A stretch of 64,000 nucleotides of DNA from Oryzisolibacter propanilivorax (lineage in GTDB: Bacteria; Pseudomonadota; Gammaproteobacteria; Burkholderiales; Burkholderiaceae_C), in NCBI RefSeq assembly GCF_900103645.1, contig NZ_FNHP01000009.1, positions 1 to 64,000 of the forward strand, in the 5' to 3' direction. The notes under the pieces are model-generated. The model was not told the origin of the DNA. It saw only the letters and a program-made list of their open reading frames with translations, and ran no database searches. Numbering within the stretch: the stretch's first letter is position 1; the number at the start of each line of letters is the position of its first letter. Of the stretch, positions 1 to 7,172 are shown piece after piece. Made by a program: the position numbers and the translations under genes.

Positions 1-968
1 GAGAGATTGCCTTCCAGCCACTGGCGCGCATCGACCGCAAGGGCTACCGCACCTGGGCGGCCGAATGGATCGAAGGCCGCCTGCTGCACGAAGGCATGGC
101 GGTCGGCCCGGACGAGAAGGCGGCCATCTGGTCGGCGCTGGGCAGCCTCGCCGGAGCGCCGGTGGAACAGCGCACGATGACCGGGCTGTCCGTGCTGTTG
201 CAGAGCAATGCGCTGCGCCAGGCGCTCGCGCCGTATGTGCTCGGCGGCGCGCACGGCAAGCTGCTGGACGCCGACCACGACCGGCTCGGCAGCGCCGACG
301 TGCAGTGCTTCGAGATGGAGGAGTTGATGCACAGCAAGGCCGCCGTCATGGCCGTGCTGCAGTACCTCTTTGCGCGCTTCGACGAACGCTTTGACGGCGC
401 GCCCACGCTGCTGATCCTCGATGAAGCGTGGCTGTTCCTCGATGACCCTGTGTTTGCCGCCCGCATCCGCCAATGGCTCAAGACACTGCGCAAGAAGAAC
501 GTCAGCGTCATCTTCGCCACACAGTCGCTTGCGGACATCAAGGATTCGAGCATCGCGCCCGCGATCATCGAGAGTTGCGCAAGCCGCATCTTCCTCGCCA
601 ACCCGCAGGCGACCGAGCCGCAGATTCGCACGATCTACGAGGGCTTCGGCCTCAACAGGCGACAGATCGAAATCGTCGCCACGGCAGTTCCGAAGCGCGA
701 CTACTACTACCAATCCCGCCTCGGCAACCGCCTGTTTGACCTCGACCTGGGGTCGGCGACGCTGGCCTTCGCGGGCGCTTCCACGCCGCAAGACCAGCGC
801 GCCATCGACGAGGTTCTTGGCCGCGTGCCGTCGGAAGCCGGCCCGCCCAGCTTCGCGGGTGCCTGGCTGCGCCATCGCGGCCTCGATTGGGCGGCTGACC
901 TGCTGCCCTCGTTCCCCGGCCTCGCGCCGGGTTCCCTCGCTGACCAACGACTGGAGAACCTGCCATGA
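1..968 (+). CDS. trbE: TrbE, conjugative transfer ATPase (VirB4 family), 5' truncated by window
   Basis: C-terminal part (about 321 residues, frame starting at base 3) of the VirB4-type ATPase that energises assembly of the mating-pair type IV secretion channel at the cytoplasmic membrane. The Walker B segment TLLILDEAWLFLDD is visible near nt 405-446. It is followed by the conserved helical stretch with KTLRKKNVSVIFATQS, typical of VirB4/TrbE, whose Gln senses nucleotide. The Walker A motif lies upstream of the window. The full family length is about 800-850 residues. The stop overlaps the trbJ start (ATGA at 965-968), so the two are translationally coupled. The gene is incomplete only because the window begins inside it. 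Confidence 0.9.
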   Translation, partial: EIAFQPLARIDRKGYRTWAAEWIEGRLLHEGMAVGPDEKAAIWSALGSLAGAPVEQRTMTGLSVLLQSNALRQALAPYVLGGAHGKLLDADHDRLGSADVQCFEMEELMHSKAAVMAVLQYLFARFDERFDGAPTLLILDEAWLFLDDPVFAARIRQWLKTLRKKNVSVIFATQSLADIKDSSIAPAIIESCASRIFLANPQATEPQIRTIYEGFGLNRRQIEIVATAVPKRDYYYQSRLGNRLFDLDLGSATLAFAGASTPQDQRAIDEVLGRVPSEAGPPSFAGAWLRHRGLDWAADLLPSFPGLAPGSLADQRLENLP

Positions 969-1693
969 AGAAGCGCCTTGTCGCCGCCGCCATCGCGGCC
1001 ATGCTTTGCACCGCCACTGCTCATGCGCAATGGGTCGTGATCGACCCCACCAACCTCGTGCAGAACACGCTGACCGCGATCCGCACGCTGGAGCAGATCA
1101 ACAACCAGGTTCGCCAGCTCCAGAACGAAGCGCAGATGCTGATGAACCAGGCGCGCAACCTCGCCAGCCTGCCGTCCAGCGTGGTCGGCCGCCTGCGCAG
1201 CAACCTGATGACCACGCAGCGGCTGATCGACCAAGCCAAGGGCATGGCCTACGACATGGCACGACTGGATCAGAATTTCCGGCGCCTGTACCCCGAGCAG
1301 TACGCCGCCACCGTGAGCGGTGATCAGATGTACCGCGACGCCCAAGAGCGGTGGAAGAACACGCTCACCGGTCTGCAGACCAGTATGCAGATGCAAGCCC
1401 AGGCGTCCCGCAACCTGGGAGAGGACGAGAGCGTGCTGGCCGATCTCGTCGGCAAGAGCCAGTCGGCCGTGGGCGCGCTTCAGGCCATGCAGGCCACCAA
1501 CCAGCTCCTGGCCCTGCAGGCCAAGCAGTCGATCCAGGCGCAGCGCCTGCAAATCACGCAGGACCGCGCCGTGGCGCTGGAGCAGGCGCGGCACGTGGCC
1601 GTGCAGGAACGTGCGCGGGAGGTGCGCCGGCGCTTCATGGGCAGCGGCACACCGTACACGCCCCAGACGGTGAACTTCTACGGCACCCCGTAA
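965..1693 (+). CDS. trbJ: TrbJ, periplasmic P-type conjugation protein (VirB5-like)
   Basis: 242 residues with a clear Sec signal peptide (MKKRLVAAAIAAMLCTATAHA, then QW). The mature part is almost entirely helical and rich in Gln, Asn and Met, with heptad-like stretches (LEQINNQVRQLQNEAQMLMNQ), as in TrbJ/VirB5 minor pilus components. TrbJ is a periplasmic or pilus-tip protein of the mating-pair apparatus. The start ATG overlaps the trbE stop by 4 nt. The C-terminal ~30 residues (RRRFMGSGTPYTPQTVNFYG) are the most conserved tail in this family from memory. Neighbours trbE and trbL support the assignment. Confidence 0.88.
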   Translation: MKKRLVAAAIAAMLCTATAHAQWVVIDPTNLVQNTLTAIRTLEQINNQVRQLQNEAQMLMNQARNLASLPSSVVGRLRSNLMTTQRLIDQAKGMAYDMARLDQNFRRLYPEQYAATVSGDQMYRDAQERWKNTLTGLQTSMQMQAQASRNLGEDESVLADLVGKSQSAVGALQAMQATNQLLALQAKQSIQAQRLQITQDRAVALEQARHVAVQERAREVRRRFMGSGTPYTPQTVNFYGTP

Positions 1694-1700
1694 GGCGGCC

Positions 1701-1973
1701 ATGCGCAGAACACTCTTCATTGTGGCTACCGCATCGGCGCTGTTGCTGACTGGCTGCGGAAAACCGGCATCCATCGAATCGGTCGACTCGCTGGTGCAGA
1801 ACCCCGATCGCCTGAAGGCGCTTCGGGCGCAATGCAAGGCCGACCATGCCAAGGTCGGCAATGCACAGTGCAACGCCGTGGCCGAGGCCACGCGGCAGCG
1901 CTTCATGCGCTCGACGCCTTCGCCCTATGCGAACGATCCGGTGGCGCCCGCGCCGCCAAGAGCCGCACCATGA
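1701..1973 (+). CDS. EexN/TrbK-alt family entry-exclusion lipoprotein
   Basis: 90-residue putative lipoprotein. The N-terminal signal ends in a lipobox (LLLTGC, Cys at about residue 19). A short conserved block follows, with the two further cysteines, in QCKADHAKVGNAQCNAVAEA, which is the hallmark of EexN/TrbK-type exclusion proteins. Such proteins sit in the inner or outer membrane of the recipient and stop redundant conjugation by the same element. It lies 7 bp after trbJ, and its stop overlaps the trbL start (ATGA at 1970-1973), matching the trbJ-K-L order of IncP-type systems. The exclusion role is inferred from family and position. Confidence 0.75.
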   Translation: MRRTLFIVATASALLLTGCGKPASIESVDSLVQNPDRLKALRAQCKADHAKVGNAQCNAVAEATRQRFMRSTPSPYANDPVAPAPPRAAP

Positions 1974-3337
1974 ATGATGTATCGGTCATCGACCGCTTCC
2001 TCGACACCTTCTCGCGCTACATCGACTCAGGCTTCGGGCTGCTGCAGGGCGAGGTGGCGTTCCTGACTGCCACGCTGATCGTCATCGACATGACGATCGC
2101 GGGGCTGTTCTGGGCATTTGGGCACGCCACCGGTCAGGGCGAAGACGTGATTACCCGGCTCATCAGGAAGGTGCTCTACGTGGGCACCTTCGCTTACATC
2201 ATCGGTAACTTCAACTGGCTGGCTGGCATCGTGTTCCGGTCCCTCGCCGGGCTGGGCTTGACGGCCTCGGGCTCAGGCATGAGCCAGGCGCAGCTGATGC
2301 AGCCGGGGCGGCTCGCGCAGGTCGGCATCGAGGCAGGGCGTCCGATCATGGAACAGATCGGCGACCTGGCCGGCTTCCCGGAGTTCTTTGCGCACCTGGA
2401 CACCATCGTGGTGCTGTTCCTGGCCTGGTTGGTGCTGATCGTGTGTTTCTTCGTGCTCGCGGTGCAGCTCTTCGTGACGCTGATCGAGTTCAAGCTAACC
2501 ACGCTCGCGGGCTTCGTGCTGATCCCGTTCGCACTGTGGGGCAAGACCAGCTTCCTGGCCGAGAAGGTGCTGGGCAACGTGGTGTCCTCGGGCATCAAGG
2601 TGCTGGTGCTGGCGGTGATCGTGGGTATCGGCTCGACGCTGTTCAGCGAGTTCACGGTGCCGCCCGGCGCCGACCCGAGCATCGACCATGCGCTGGTCAT
2701 CATGCTGGCGTCGCTGGCCATGCTGGCCCTGGGGATCTTCGGACCGGGAATCGCCACGGGCCTCGTGTCCGGCGCACCGCAACTCGGCGCGGGCGCGATG
2801 GCCGGCGCGGCCGTAGGCGCGGCCAGCGTGACGGTGGCCGCTGGCGCGGCGGCGGTGGGTGCCGGCAGCGCCATCGCCGCGGGCGCACGCATGGCCCCCG
2901 GCGCGGCGCGCATTGCGGGAAGTGGCGCACGCCTCGCCGCGTCGGCCGCCGGCAATACCCGGTCGGCCTTCGAGGCGGGGTCGGCCGCGGCGGGCGGCGG
3001 GATTAAAGGCGCCGCCGCTGGCGCGGGCAACGTTGTCAGGTCGGGCACGCAGTCGGCTGGTCGCGCTGCCGCGTCCCGGGTGTCCGCCGTCAGCCAGCGC
3101 ATGGCCGATTCGTTCCGCGAGGGCTGGAATGGCCCAGCAGCCGAAAACCCGGCGGCAACAGAGGTCGCCGCCCCAGCGGGCGCATCTGCGCCGCCGCAAG
3201 CGCAGCCGGCATGGGCCAAGCGCCTGCACCGCCGCCAGCAGATCGCCCATGCCGCAACGACTACCGCCCACACGCTGCGCGGCGGCGATGGCGGCGGCGC
3301 CGGCCAGGGGCCAAGCCTGCGCGATTCCGATTCCTGA
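1970..3337 (+). CDS. trbL: TrbL, polytopic mating-pair formation protein (VirB6 family)
   Basis: 455 residues from the ATG at 1970 that overlaps the preceding stop. An in-frame open stretch reaches further upstream but runs through the lipoprotein gene and is ignored. The N-terminal ~300 residues carry about six or seven membrane helices (for example FLTATLIVIDMTIAGLFWAF, TIVVLFLAWLVLIVCFFVLA, ALVIMLASLAMLALGIFGPG). The C-terminal third is a low-complexity Ala/Gly/Ser/Arg tail, typical of TrbL. VirB6-like TrbL forms the inner-membrane part of the conjugation channel. It is followed 18 bp later by trbF. Confidence 0.88.
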   Translation: MNDVSVIDRFLDTFSRYIDSGFGLLQGEVAFLTATLIVIDMTIAGLFWAFGHATGQGEDVITRLIRKVLYVGTFAYIIGNFNWLAGIVFRSLAGLGLTASGSGMSQAQLMQPGRLAQVGIEAGRPIMEQIGDLAGFPEFFAHLDTIVVLFLAWLVLIVCFFVLAVQLFVTLIEFKLTTLAGFVLIPFALWGKTSFLAEKVLGNVVSSGIKVLVLAVIVGIGSTLFSEFTVPPGADPSIDHALVIMLASLAMLALGIFGPGIATGLVSGAPQLGAGAMAGAAVGAASVTVAAGAAAVGAGSAIAAGARMAPGAARIAGSGARLAASAAGNTRSAFEAGSAAAGGGIKGAAAGAGNVVRSGTQSAGRAAASRVSAVSQRMADSFREGWNGPAAENPAATEVAAPAGASAPPQAQPAWAKRLHRRQQIAHAATTTAHTLRGGDGGGAGQGPSLRDSDS

Positions 3338-3355
3338 TCTTCGAGGAGTACACCC

Positions 3356-4060
3356 ATGCGATTCAAACGACCCCTGGTGCGCTATGGCGAGACACCGCAG
3401 CCGGAGACGCCGTATCAAGCGGCCGGCCAGGTGTGGGACCAGCGCATCGGCTCGGCTCGCGCCCAGGCGAAGAACTGGCGGTGGATGGCCTTTGGCTGCC
3501 TCACGCTTGCGCTGTTGATGGCCGGTGGCCTCGTCTGGCGCTCGGCGCAGTCCATCGTGACGCCCTACGTCATCGAGGTGGACCAGGCCGGACAGGTGCG
3601 TGCCGTCGGCGAAGCGGCCACGCCCTACAAGCCCAGCGACGCGCAGATCGCGCACCACTTGGCGCGCTTCGTCACGCTGGTGCGCTCGCTGTCCATCGAC
3701 CCCATCGTAGTACGCCAGAACTGGCTCGATGCCTACGACTACACCACCGACAAGGGCGCCGTGGTGCTCAACGAGTACGCCCGCACCAACGATCCGTTCG
3801 CACGCATCGGCAAAGAGTCGGTGACGGTTCAGATCAGCAGCGTGACCCGCGCCAGCGAGACGTCGTTCAACGTGCGCTGGACCGAGCAGCGCTTCGTGAC
3901 CGGCGCGCTGGACCGCACGGAACGCTGGAACGCGGTGGTCTCCATCGTTCAGCAGACCCCGCGCACCGAACAGCGCGTGCGCAAGAATCCCCTGGGCATC
4001 TACGTTAACGGCTTGGCCTGGGCGCGTGAACTTGATTCCTCCGAAGGAGCAAAGCCATGA
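3356..4060 (+). CDS. trbF: TrbF, inner-membrane conjugation protein (VirB8 family)
   Basis: 234 residues: a short cytoplasmic N-terminus, one membrane helix at about residues 42-60 (WMAFGCLTLALLMAGGLVW), then a periplasmic NTF2-like VirB8 domain with the family signatures YVIEVDQAGQV and NPLGIYVNGLAWARELD at the C-terminus. VirB8/TrbF is an assembly hub that contacts VirB9- and VirB10-like proteins, here TrbG and TrbI immediately downstream. A Shine-Dalgarno GAGGAG lies about 8-13 nt before the ATG. The stop region overlaps the trbG start (4057-4060). Confidence 0.9.
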   Translation: MRFKRPLVRYGETPQPETPYQAAGQVWDQRIGSARAQAKNWRWMAFGCLTLALLMAGGLVWRSAQSIVTPYVIEVDQAGQVRAVGEAATPYKPSDAQIAHHLARFVTLVRSLSIDPIVVRQNWLDAYDYTTDKGAVVLNEYARTNDPFARIGKESVTVQISSVTRASETSFNVRWTEQRFVTGALDRTERWNAVVSIVQQTPRTEQRVRKNPLGIYVNGLAWARELDSSEGAKP

Positions 4061-5055
4061 AACCGTCTTTCCCTACATCCGCCTTGCCGGTCCTTCTGTC
4101 CTCGGCCTTCCTGTTTACGGGCTGCGCCACGAAGAGCACACCGCCGCCGACCATCGCGCTCGATGAGCCGGTGCAGGCGCAGCCGCTGCCGGAGCCGCCT
4201 GCGCCGGTCGAAGTCGTCACCGTGCCAGAGCCTCTGGCACTGCCGGCGCAGTTGAAGCCGGTGGAAGGCGCCGAGGACGCCAAGGCCGCGCCAGAGTCGG
4301 TCGACGAGAAGGCGCGCGTCTCACGCGCCAATGCGGAGGCCCGCGTCGCGCCCACGCGCGAAGGCTATGTCAATGCGATTCAGGTGTGGCCTTTCACGGA
4401 TGGCGCGCTTTATCAGGTCTATGCGGCCGTGGGCCGCGTGACCGTGATTGCGCTGCAGCCCGGCGAGGAGCTGGTGACGGTGGCTGCTGGCGACACCGTG
4501 CGCTGGATCGTCGGAGATACATTGAGCGGCAGCGGGGACGCGCTGCGCGTCAACGTGATGGTCAAGCCCATTCGCTCGGGCTTGACGACCAATCTCGTCA
4601 TCACCACCAGCCGCAGGACGTACCTGCTGGAATTGACCTCGACCGACAAGACGTGGATGGCGTCGGTGTCCTGGGAGTACCCGAAGGACAGGATGCTGGC
4701 GTTGCAACGCCAGGCCCAGGCCGCGCAGGCGGCCGCGCCCGTGGATTCGGGCCTGTCGCTGGACAAGCTGCGCTTCCGCTACGCGATCAGCGGCAGCAAT
4801 CCGCCCTGGAAGCCGCAGCGCGCCTTCGACGATGGGCAGAAGGTCTACGTGCAGTTCCCCGCGGGCATTGCGCAGGGTGAACTGCCGCCGCTGTTTGTGA
4901 TCGGGCCAGAAGGTGACGGCCAATTGGTCAACTACCGCTTCCGTTCGCCGTACTTAATCGTCGATCGGCTCTTCGGCGCGGCCGAGTTGCGCCTGGGCGG
5001 TGAAAAGGGCGATGTGGTGCGGATCGAGCGCACGGACGGTGTGCGGAGGAACTGA
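4057..5055 (+). CDS. trbG: TrbG, outer-membrane channel lipoprotein (VirB9 family)
   Basis: 332 residues with a lipoprotein signal (lipobox LFTGC, Cys about residue 24). A Pro/Glu-rich linker follows (about residues 28-85), then the VirB9/TrbG beta-domains. Visible family marks are IQVWPFTDGALYQVYAAVGR, the NLVITTSRRTYLLEL strand region, and the C-terminal half with YAISGSNPPWKPQRAFDDG and YRFRSPYLIVDRLFGAAELRLG. Together with TrbI (VirB10) it should form the outer-membrane core ring of the conjugation machine. It overlaps trbF by 4 nt and is 2 nt from trbI. Confidence 0.92.
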   Translation: MKPSFPTSALPVLLSSAFLFTGCATKSTPPPTIALDEPVQAQPLPEPPAPVEVVTVPEPLALPAQLKPVEGAEDAKAAPESVDEKARVSRANAEARVAPTREGYVNAIQVWPFTDGALYQVYAAVGRVTVIALQPGEELVTVAAGDTVRWIVGDTLSGSGDALRVNVMVKPIRSGLTTNLVITTSRRTYLLELTSTDKTWMASVSWEYPKDRMLALQRQAQAAQAAAPVDSGLSLDKLRFRYAISGSNPPWKPQRAFDDGQKVYVQFPAGIAQGELPPLFVIGPEGDGQLVNYRFRSPYLIVDRLFGAAELRLGGEKGDVVRIERTDGVRRN

Positions 5056-5057
5056 GC

Positions 5058-6323
5058 ATGAGCCAGGACGACACCCCCGACCATGCCGCGCCACAGGCAG
5101 GCAAGGTCGCGCCCGAGGCAGTGGCGCTGCGCGCACAGCCGCGCCCGGTCACGCGCCTGAACCGGCGCGCGTTGGCCGCACTGGTCGGCGGCTTGTCGGT
5201 CGCCGTGCTGGGCACGACCATCTGGTCGTTGCAGCCGCATCGACGTGGCGCGGGCGACCTGACCGAGCTTTACAACGTCGATCGCGTGAGCAAGTCCGAA
5301 GGGCTCGACGGCCTGCCTTCTGACTACTCGAAGCTGCCGAAGGTGCCGGAACTCGGCCCACCGCTGCCGGGTGATCTTGGTCCCGCCATCGTCGCATCGC
5401 AGCAGCCGGTAACGCCCAGCTATGCGCCACCGGGCCATGACCCGGCGGAAGCCTTGCGCAAGGAGGCCGAAGCAGCGGCGGCCTCAGCGGTGTTTTTTTC
5501 CTTAGGTCAGGGGAAGAGCGCGGCGCCACCCACGTCCCAAGCCGCCGCGGCTGCGCCGGGCAGCGACTTGGCGGGCTTTGATCCACTGGCGGCTGGGCCT
5601 GCCTCGACGGCAGCCCAGCCTGCCGACCCGACGGCCACGCAGAACCGGCAAAACCAGAAGGAGGCGTTCCTGAAAGGCGGTTCTACGGAAACCCGCAATT
5701 CTGGCAACTTGCAAATGCCGGCCTCGCCATATCAGGTGATGGCCGGGACGGTGATTGCAGGAGCGCTGGTGACGGGCATTAAGTCCGACTTGCCGGGCGA
5801 TGTGATCGCCACGGTGACGGAGCCGGTCTACGACACGGCCACGGGCAAGTTCCTGCTGATCCCGCAAGGCTCGCGCATCCTGGGTAAGTACAACAGCCAG
5901 GTCAGCTATGGGCAGAGCCGCGTGCAGGTGGTCTGGAATCGGATCATTCTCCCAGACACGTCTTCGCTCACGCTCGACAACCTTGCGGGCACCGATCCGG
6001 CCGGCTACTCCGGCCTGGAAGACGGCGTGGACTACCACTGGGGCCGCATCGTCGCCGGCGCGGCGCTAACCACGCTGCTGGGCGTGGGCGCCGAGCTGGC
6101 CGCCCCGGAGAACCGGCAGGGCGGCAACCGCATCGTGGTCGCGGGGCGCGACAGCGCGCAAGACGGCATCAATCAGGTGGGTCAGGAGATGACCCGGCGC
6201 AACATGAACATCCAGCCGACGTTGACCGAGCGGCCCGGCCTGCCGGTGCGGATCATCGTCAACCGCGATCTAGCGCTGCGGCCTTACCAGCAGCTTTTTT
6301 TAAAGAAGGGAGCAATACGATGA
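5058..6323 (+). CDS. trbI: TrbI, energy-transducing core-complex protein (VirB10 family)
   Basis: 421 residues: a cytoplasmic N-terminus, a single membrane helix at about residues 38-55 (RALAALVGGLSVAVLGTT), a Pro/Ala-rich periplasmic spacer, and the VirB10 beta-barrel domain from about residue 225 (SPYQVMAGTVIAGALVTGIK through PVRIIVNRDLALRPYQQLFL). VirB10/TrbI spans the envelope and couples inner-membrane ATP use to outer-membrane gating. Two runs of seven T (5493-5499, and 6295-6301 just before the stop) are unusual for this GC-rich gene and are candidate slippage sites. It overlaps the DUF2274 gene by 4 nt. Confidence 0.93.
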   Translation: MSQDDTPDHAAPQAGKVAPEAVALRAQPRPVTRLNRRALAALVGGLSVAVLGTTIWSLQPHRRGAGDLTELYNVDRVSKSEGLDGLPSDYSKLPKVPELGPPLPGDLGPAIVASQQPVTPSYAPPGHDPAEALRKEAEAAAASAVFFSLGQGKSAAPPTSQAAAAAPGSDLAGFDPLAAGPASTAAQPADPTATQNRQNQKEAFLKGGSTETRNSGNLQMPASPYQVMAGTVIAGALVTGIKSDLPGDVIATVTEPVYDTATGKFLLIPQGSRILGKYNSQVSYGQSRVQVVWNRIILPDTSSLTLDNLAGTDPAGYSGLEDGVDYHWGRIVAGAALTTLLGVGAELAAPENRQGGNRIVVAGRDSAQDGINQVGQEMTRRNMNIQPTLTERPGLPVRIIVNRDLALRPYQQLFLKKGAIR

Positions 6324-6541
6324 CTACGAGCAAGAAGCTGCGGCTCGGGCCGCTGCCGAAGCTGGAATCAACGAAGCTGACCTTCGCATGCCCGGCCAGC
6401 TTGAGGGCTGACCTTGACCGCTACGCCGCGCTGCACGGGCAAACTTACGGCGAGACCGTCGATCCGGCGACGCTGATTCCGCACATGTTGGAGGCGTTCA
6501 TGGCAGGGGACCGGGGATTTAAGCGAGCAGGCCGGAAATGA
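6320..6541 (+). CDS. DUF2274 family small protein, last gene of the conjugation operon
   Basis: 73 residues, basic, with LRLGPLPKLESTKLTFACPA at the start, followed by a predicted helical half. The family is known only as a gene that trails trbI in Tn4371-like and related conjugative elements; no biochemical role is established. A ribbon-helix-helix-like fold is plausible from the strand-helix-helix pattern (KLTFACPASLRADLDRYAAL) but unproven. It overlaps the trbI stop (ATGA at 6320-6323) and ends directly at the operon terminator. Confidence 0.8.
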   Translation: MTTSKKLRLGPLPKLESTKLTFACPASLRADLDRYAALHGQTYGETVDPATLIPHMLEAFMAGDRGFKRAGRK

Positions 6542-6542
6542 A

Positions 6543-6577
6543 AAAGCCGCCTCTGTTCGTAGAGGCGGCTTTTTTTG
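6543..6577. terminator. Bidirectional intrinsic terminator between trb operon and tRNA-Leu
   Basis: A perfect 12-bp stem (AAAGCCGCCTCT / AGAGGCGGCTTT) with a 6-nt loop GTTCGT. It is flanked by A-rich sequence on the left and T7 on the right, so it can end plus-strand trb transcription and minus-strand tRNA-Leu transcription alike. It starts right after the DUF2274 stop and sits 3 nt from the tRNA CCA end. Confidence 0.88.
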
Positions 6578-6579
6578 AT

Positions 6580-6901
6580 TGGTGCCCGAGGCCGGAATCG
6601 AACCGGCACGCCTTGCGGCGGGGGATTTTCTTCCCACTTCGGCTTTCGCCGCCGCCATTTCCGAGGAAACGACGTTCGTGGGCTGGAGCACGCCTTCACC
6701 ATAGCTTTTCAGCCGTAGGTGCCCGCCGTCTGCTCTCTACACCTTCCGAGGAACCTTTCGGCTCCAAGGCTTGGCTCGGTATTAGCTCGAACTTGCGTCC
6801 AGGGCCTTCGCCGAGTTTGACGGGCTTCACCTCTGGGGTTTCCCCCGGAGGGCTCAAATTTGGTCTGAGTCCCCTGCGTCTACCAATTTCACCACTCGGG
6901 C
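6580..6901 (-). tRNA. tRNA-Leu(CAA) interrupted by a group I intron
   Basis: Exons are 6867-6901 (35 nt) and 6580-6629 (50 nt), giving an 85-nt tRNA. The acceptor stem GCCCGAG/CTCGGGC with discriminator A and an encoded CCA is perfect. The T arm GCCGG-TTCGATT-CCGGC and a class II variable arm CGCC-GCAA-GGCG are intact. The spliced anticodon stem-loop is GGGGA-CUCAAAA-UCCCC, which gives anticodon CAA. The gene differs from the broken host 5' half (7096-7130) at one of 35 positions. It appears to be element-borne and probably replaces the host gene broken at 7091. Its promoter must lie in the 6902-7090 segment; I see only weak candidates (TAGTAAA just upstream). Confidence 0.9.
6630..6866 (-). 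ncRNA. Group I self-splicing intron (IC3-like) in the tRNA-Leu anticodon loop
   Basis: 237 nt, no internal ORF. All core group I elements are recognisable (written 5'->3' on the minus strand). P1 forms between exon CUC plus intron AG and the guide UUGAG. P2 is CCUC...GAGG capped by GGGG-GAAA-CCCC. P3 pairs GCCCGUC with GACGGCGGGC. P4 lies around CUCGGC/CCGAG. P7 pairs GAGCA with UGCUC. P8 is CACCUA...UAUGGUG-like, and P9 closes with CCCAC/GUGGG. The terminal base is the required omega-G. The string AAGGUGUAGAGA and the P8 loop closely match, from memory, the Azoarcus tRNA-Ile intron. Insertion is between nt 34 and 35, as in cyanobacterial tRNA-Leu(UAA). The 5' splice site pairs C-G rather than the usual U-G. 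Confidence 0.88.
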
Positions 6902-7090
6902 ATGACGCGATGTTACTTTACTATCTGCTACTACTACTCGCTTGGAGCCAGTCTGCATTGCACTGGCTCCTGCCTGGCTCCTGGCTAGAAAAATCTTTCT
7001 TCAGATCAGGAACCGTAAAAGCCATAAAACCTTTGCCTGACAGTCACTTGCAGACATTGAACTCAAGCTAAGCATAGGTACAAGCACCTA
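6902..7090. repeat. AT-richer putative attachment/arm-site region at the element end
   Basis: No gene seen. The composition is visibly lower in GC than both sides. It holds a cluster of an 8-mer: GGAGCCAG at 6944-6951, and CTGGCTCC at 6963-6970 and 6974-6981, with a degenerate CTGGCTAG at 6981-6988. The first two form an inverted repeat with an 11-nt loop. Another inverted repeat, TAGGT-ACAAGC-ACCTA (7075-7090), directly abuts the tRNA junction. Such clustered short repeats beside a crossover site are typical of integrase arm- and core-binding sites; that role is inferred. The segment must also hold the promoter of the intron-split tRNA gene. Confidence 0.5.
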
Positions 7091-7130
7091 TTTTTGAGTC
7101 CCCTGCGTCTACCAATTCCACCACTCGGGC
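7091..7130 (-). pseudogene. Host tRNA-Leu 5' half broken in the anticodon loop (attR side)
   Basis: Minus-strand sequence from GCCCGAG (5' end at 7130) through D arm and anticodon stem to CTCAAAA, identical to a normal tRNA-Leu(CAA) up to about position 38. It then runs into non-tRNA sequence AATAGGTGC. No 3' half follows, so this copy cannot make a tRNA. The upstream side (toward cysM) is chromosomal. The matching 3' half should lie at the far left end of the element outside the window. Confidence 0.8.
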
Positions 7131-7172
7131 GACGCAAAAACGAAGTCGCAAATTATGGCACAGTAGAAGCGT

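Larger units (their letters stand above)
1..7095. mobile_element. Right end of a Tn4371-type integrative conjugative element
   Basis: Seen: an ordered conjugation block (trbE-J-K/eexN-L-F-G-I-DUF2274), a bidirectional terminator, an intron-bearing tRNA-Leu, an AT-richer repeat zone, and finally a host tRNA-Leu 5' half broken in the anticodon loop, after which ordinary housekeeping genes begin at cysM. Known: trbBCDEJLFGI followed closely by an element end is the layout of the Tn4371 family, whose junctions are described as T-rich. The junction here reads TTTTTGAG on the plus strand. Inferred: the element extends left beyond the window, where integrase, relaxase and cargo should be. The exact boundary (7091-7096) follows from the last base matching a normal tRNA-Leu anticodon loop. 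Confidence 0.75.

Noticed and set aside
6538-7071. A 177-codon open frame across the tRNA-Leu region
   Set aside because: It covers terminator, both tRNA exons, the intron and the AT-rich segment. RNA structure explains the sequence.
6902-7130. Reading the two tRNA-Leu 5' halves as a simple tandem tRNA pair
   Set aside because: The copy at 7091-7130 has no 3' half and breaks at the anticodon loop beside a conjugative element end. Integration explains this better, though duplication cannot be excluded without the left end.
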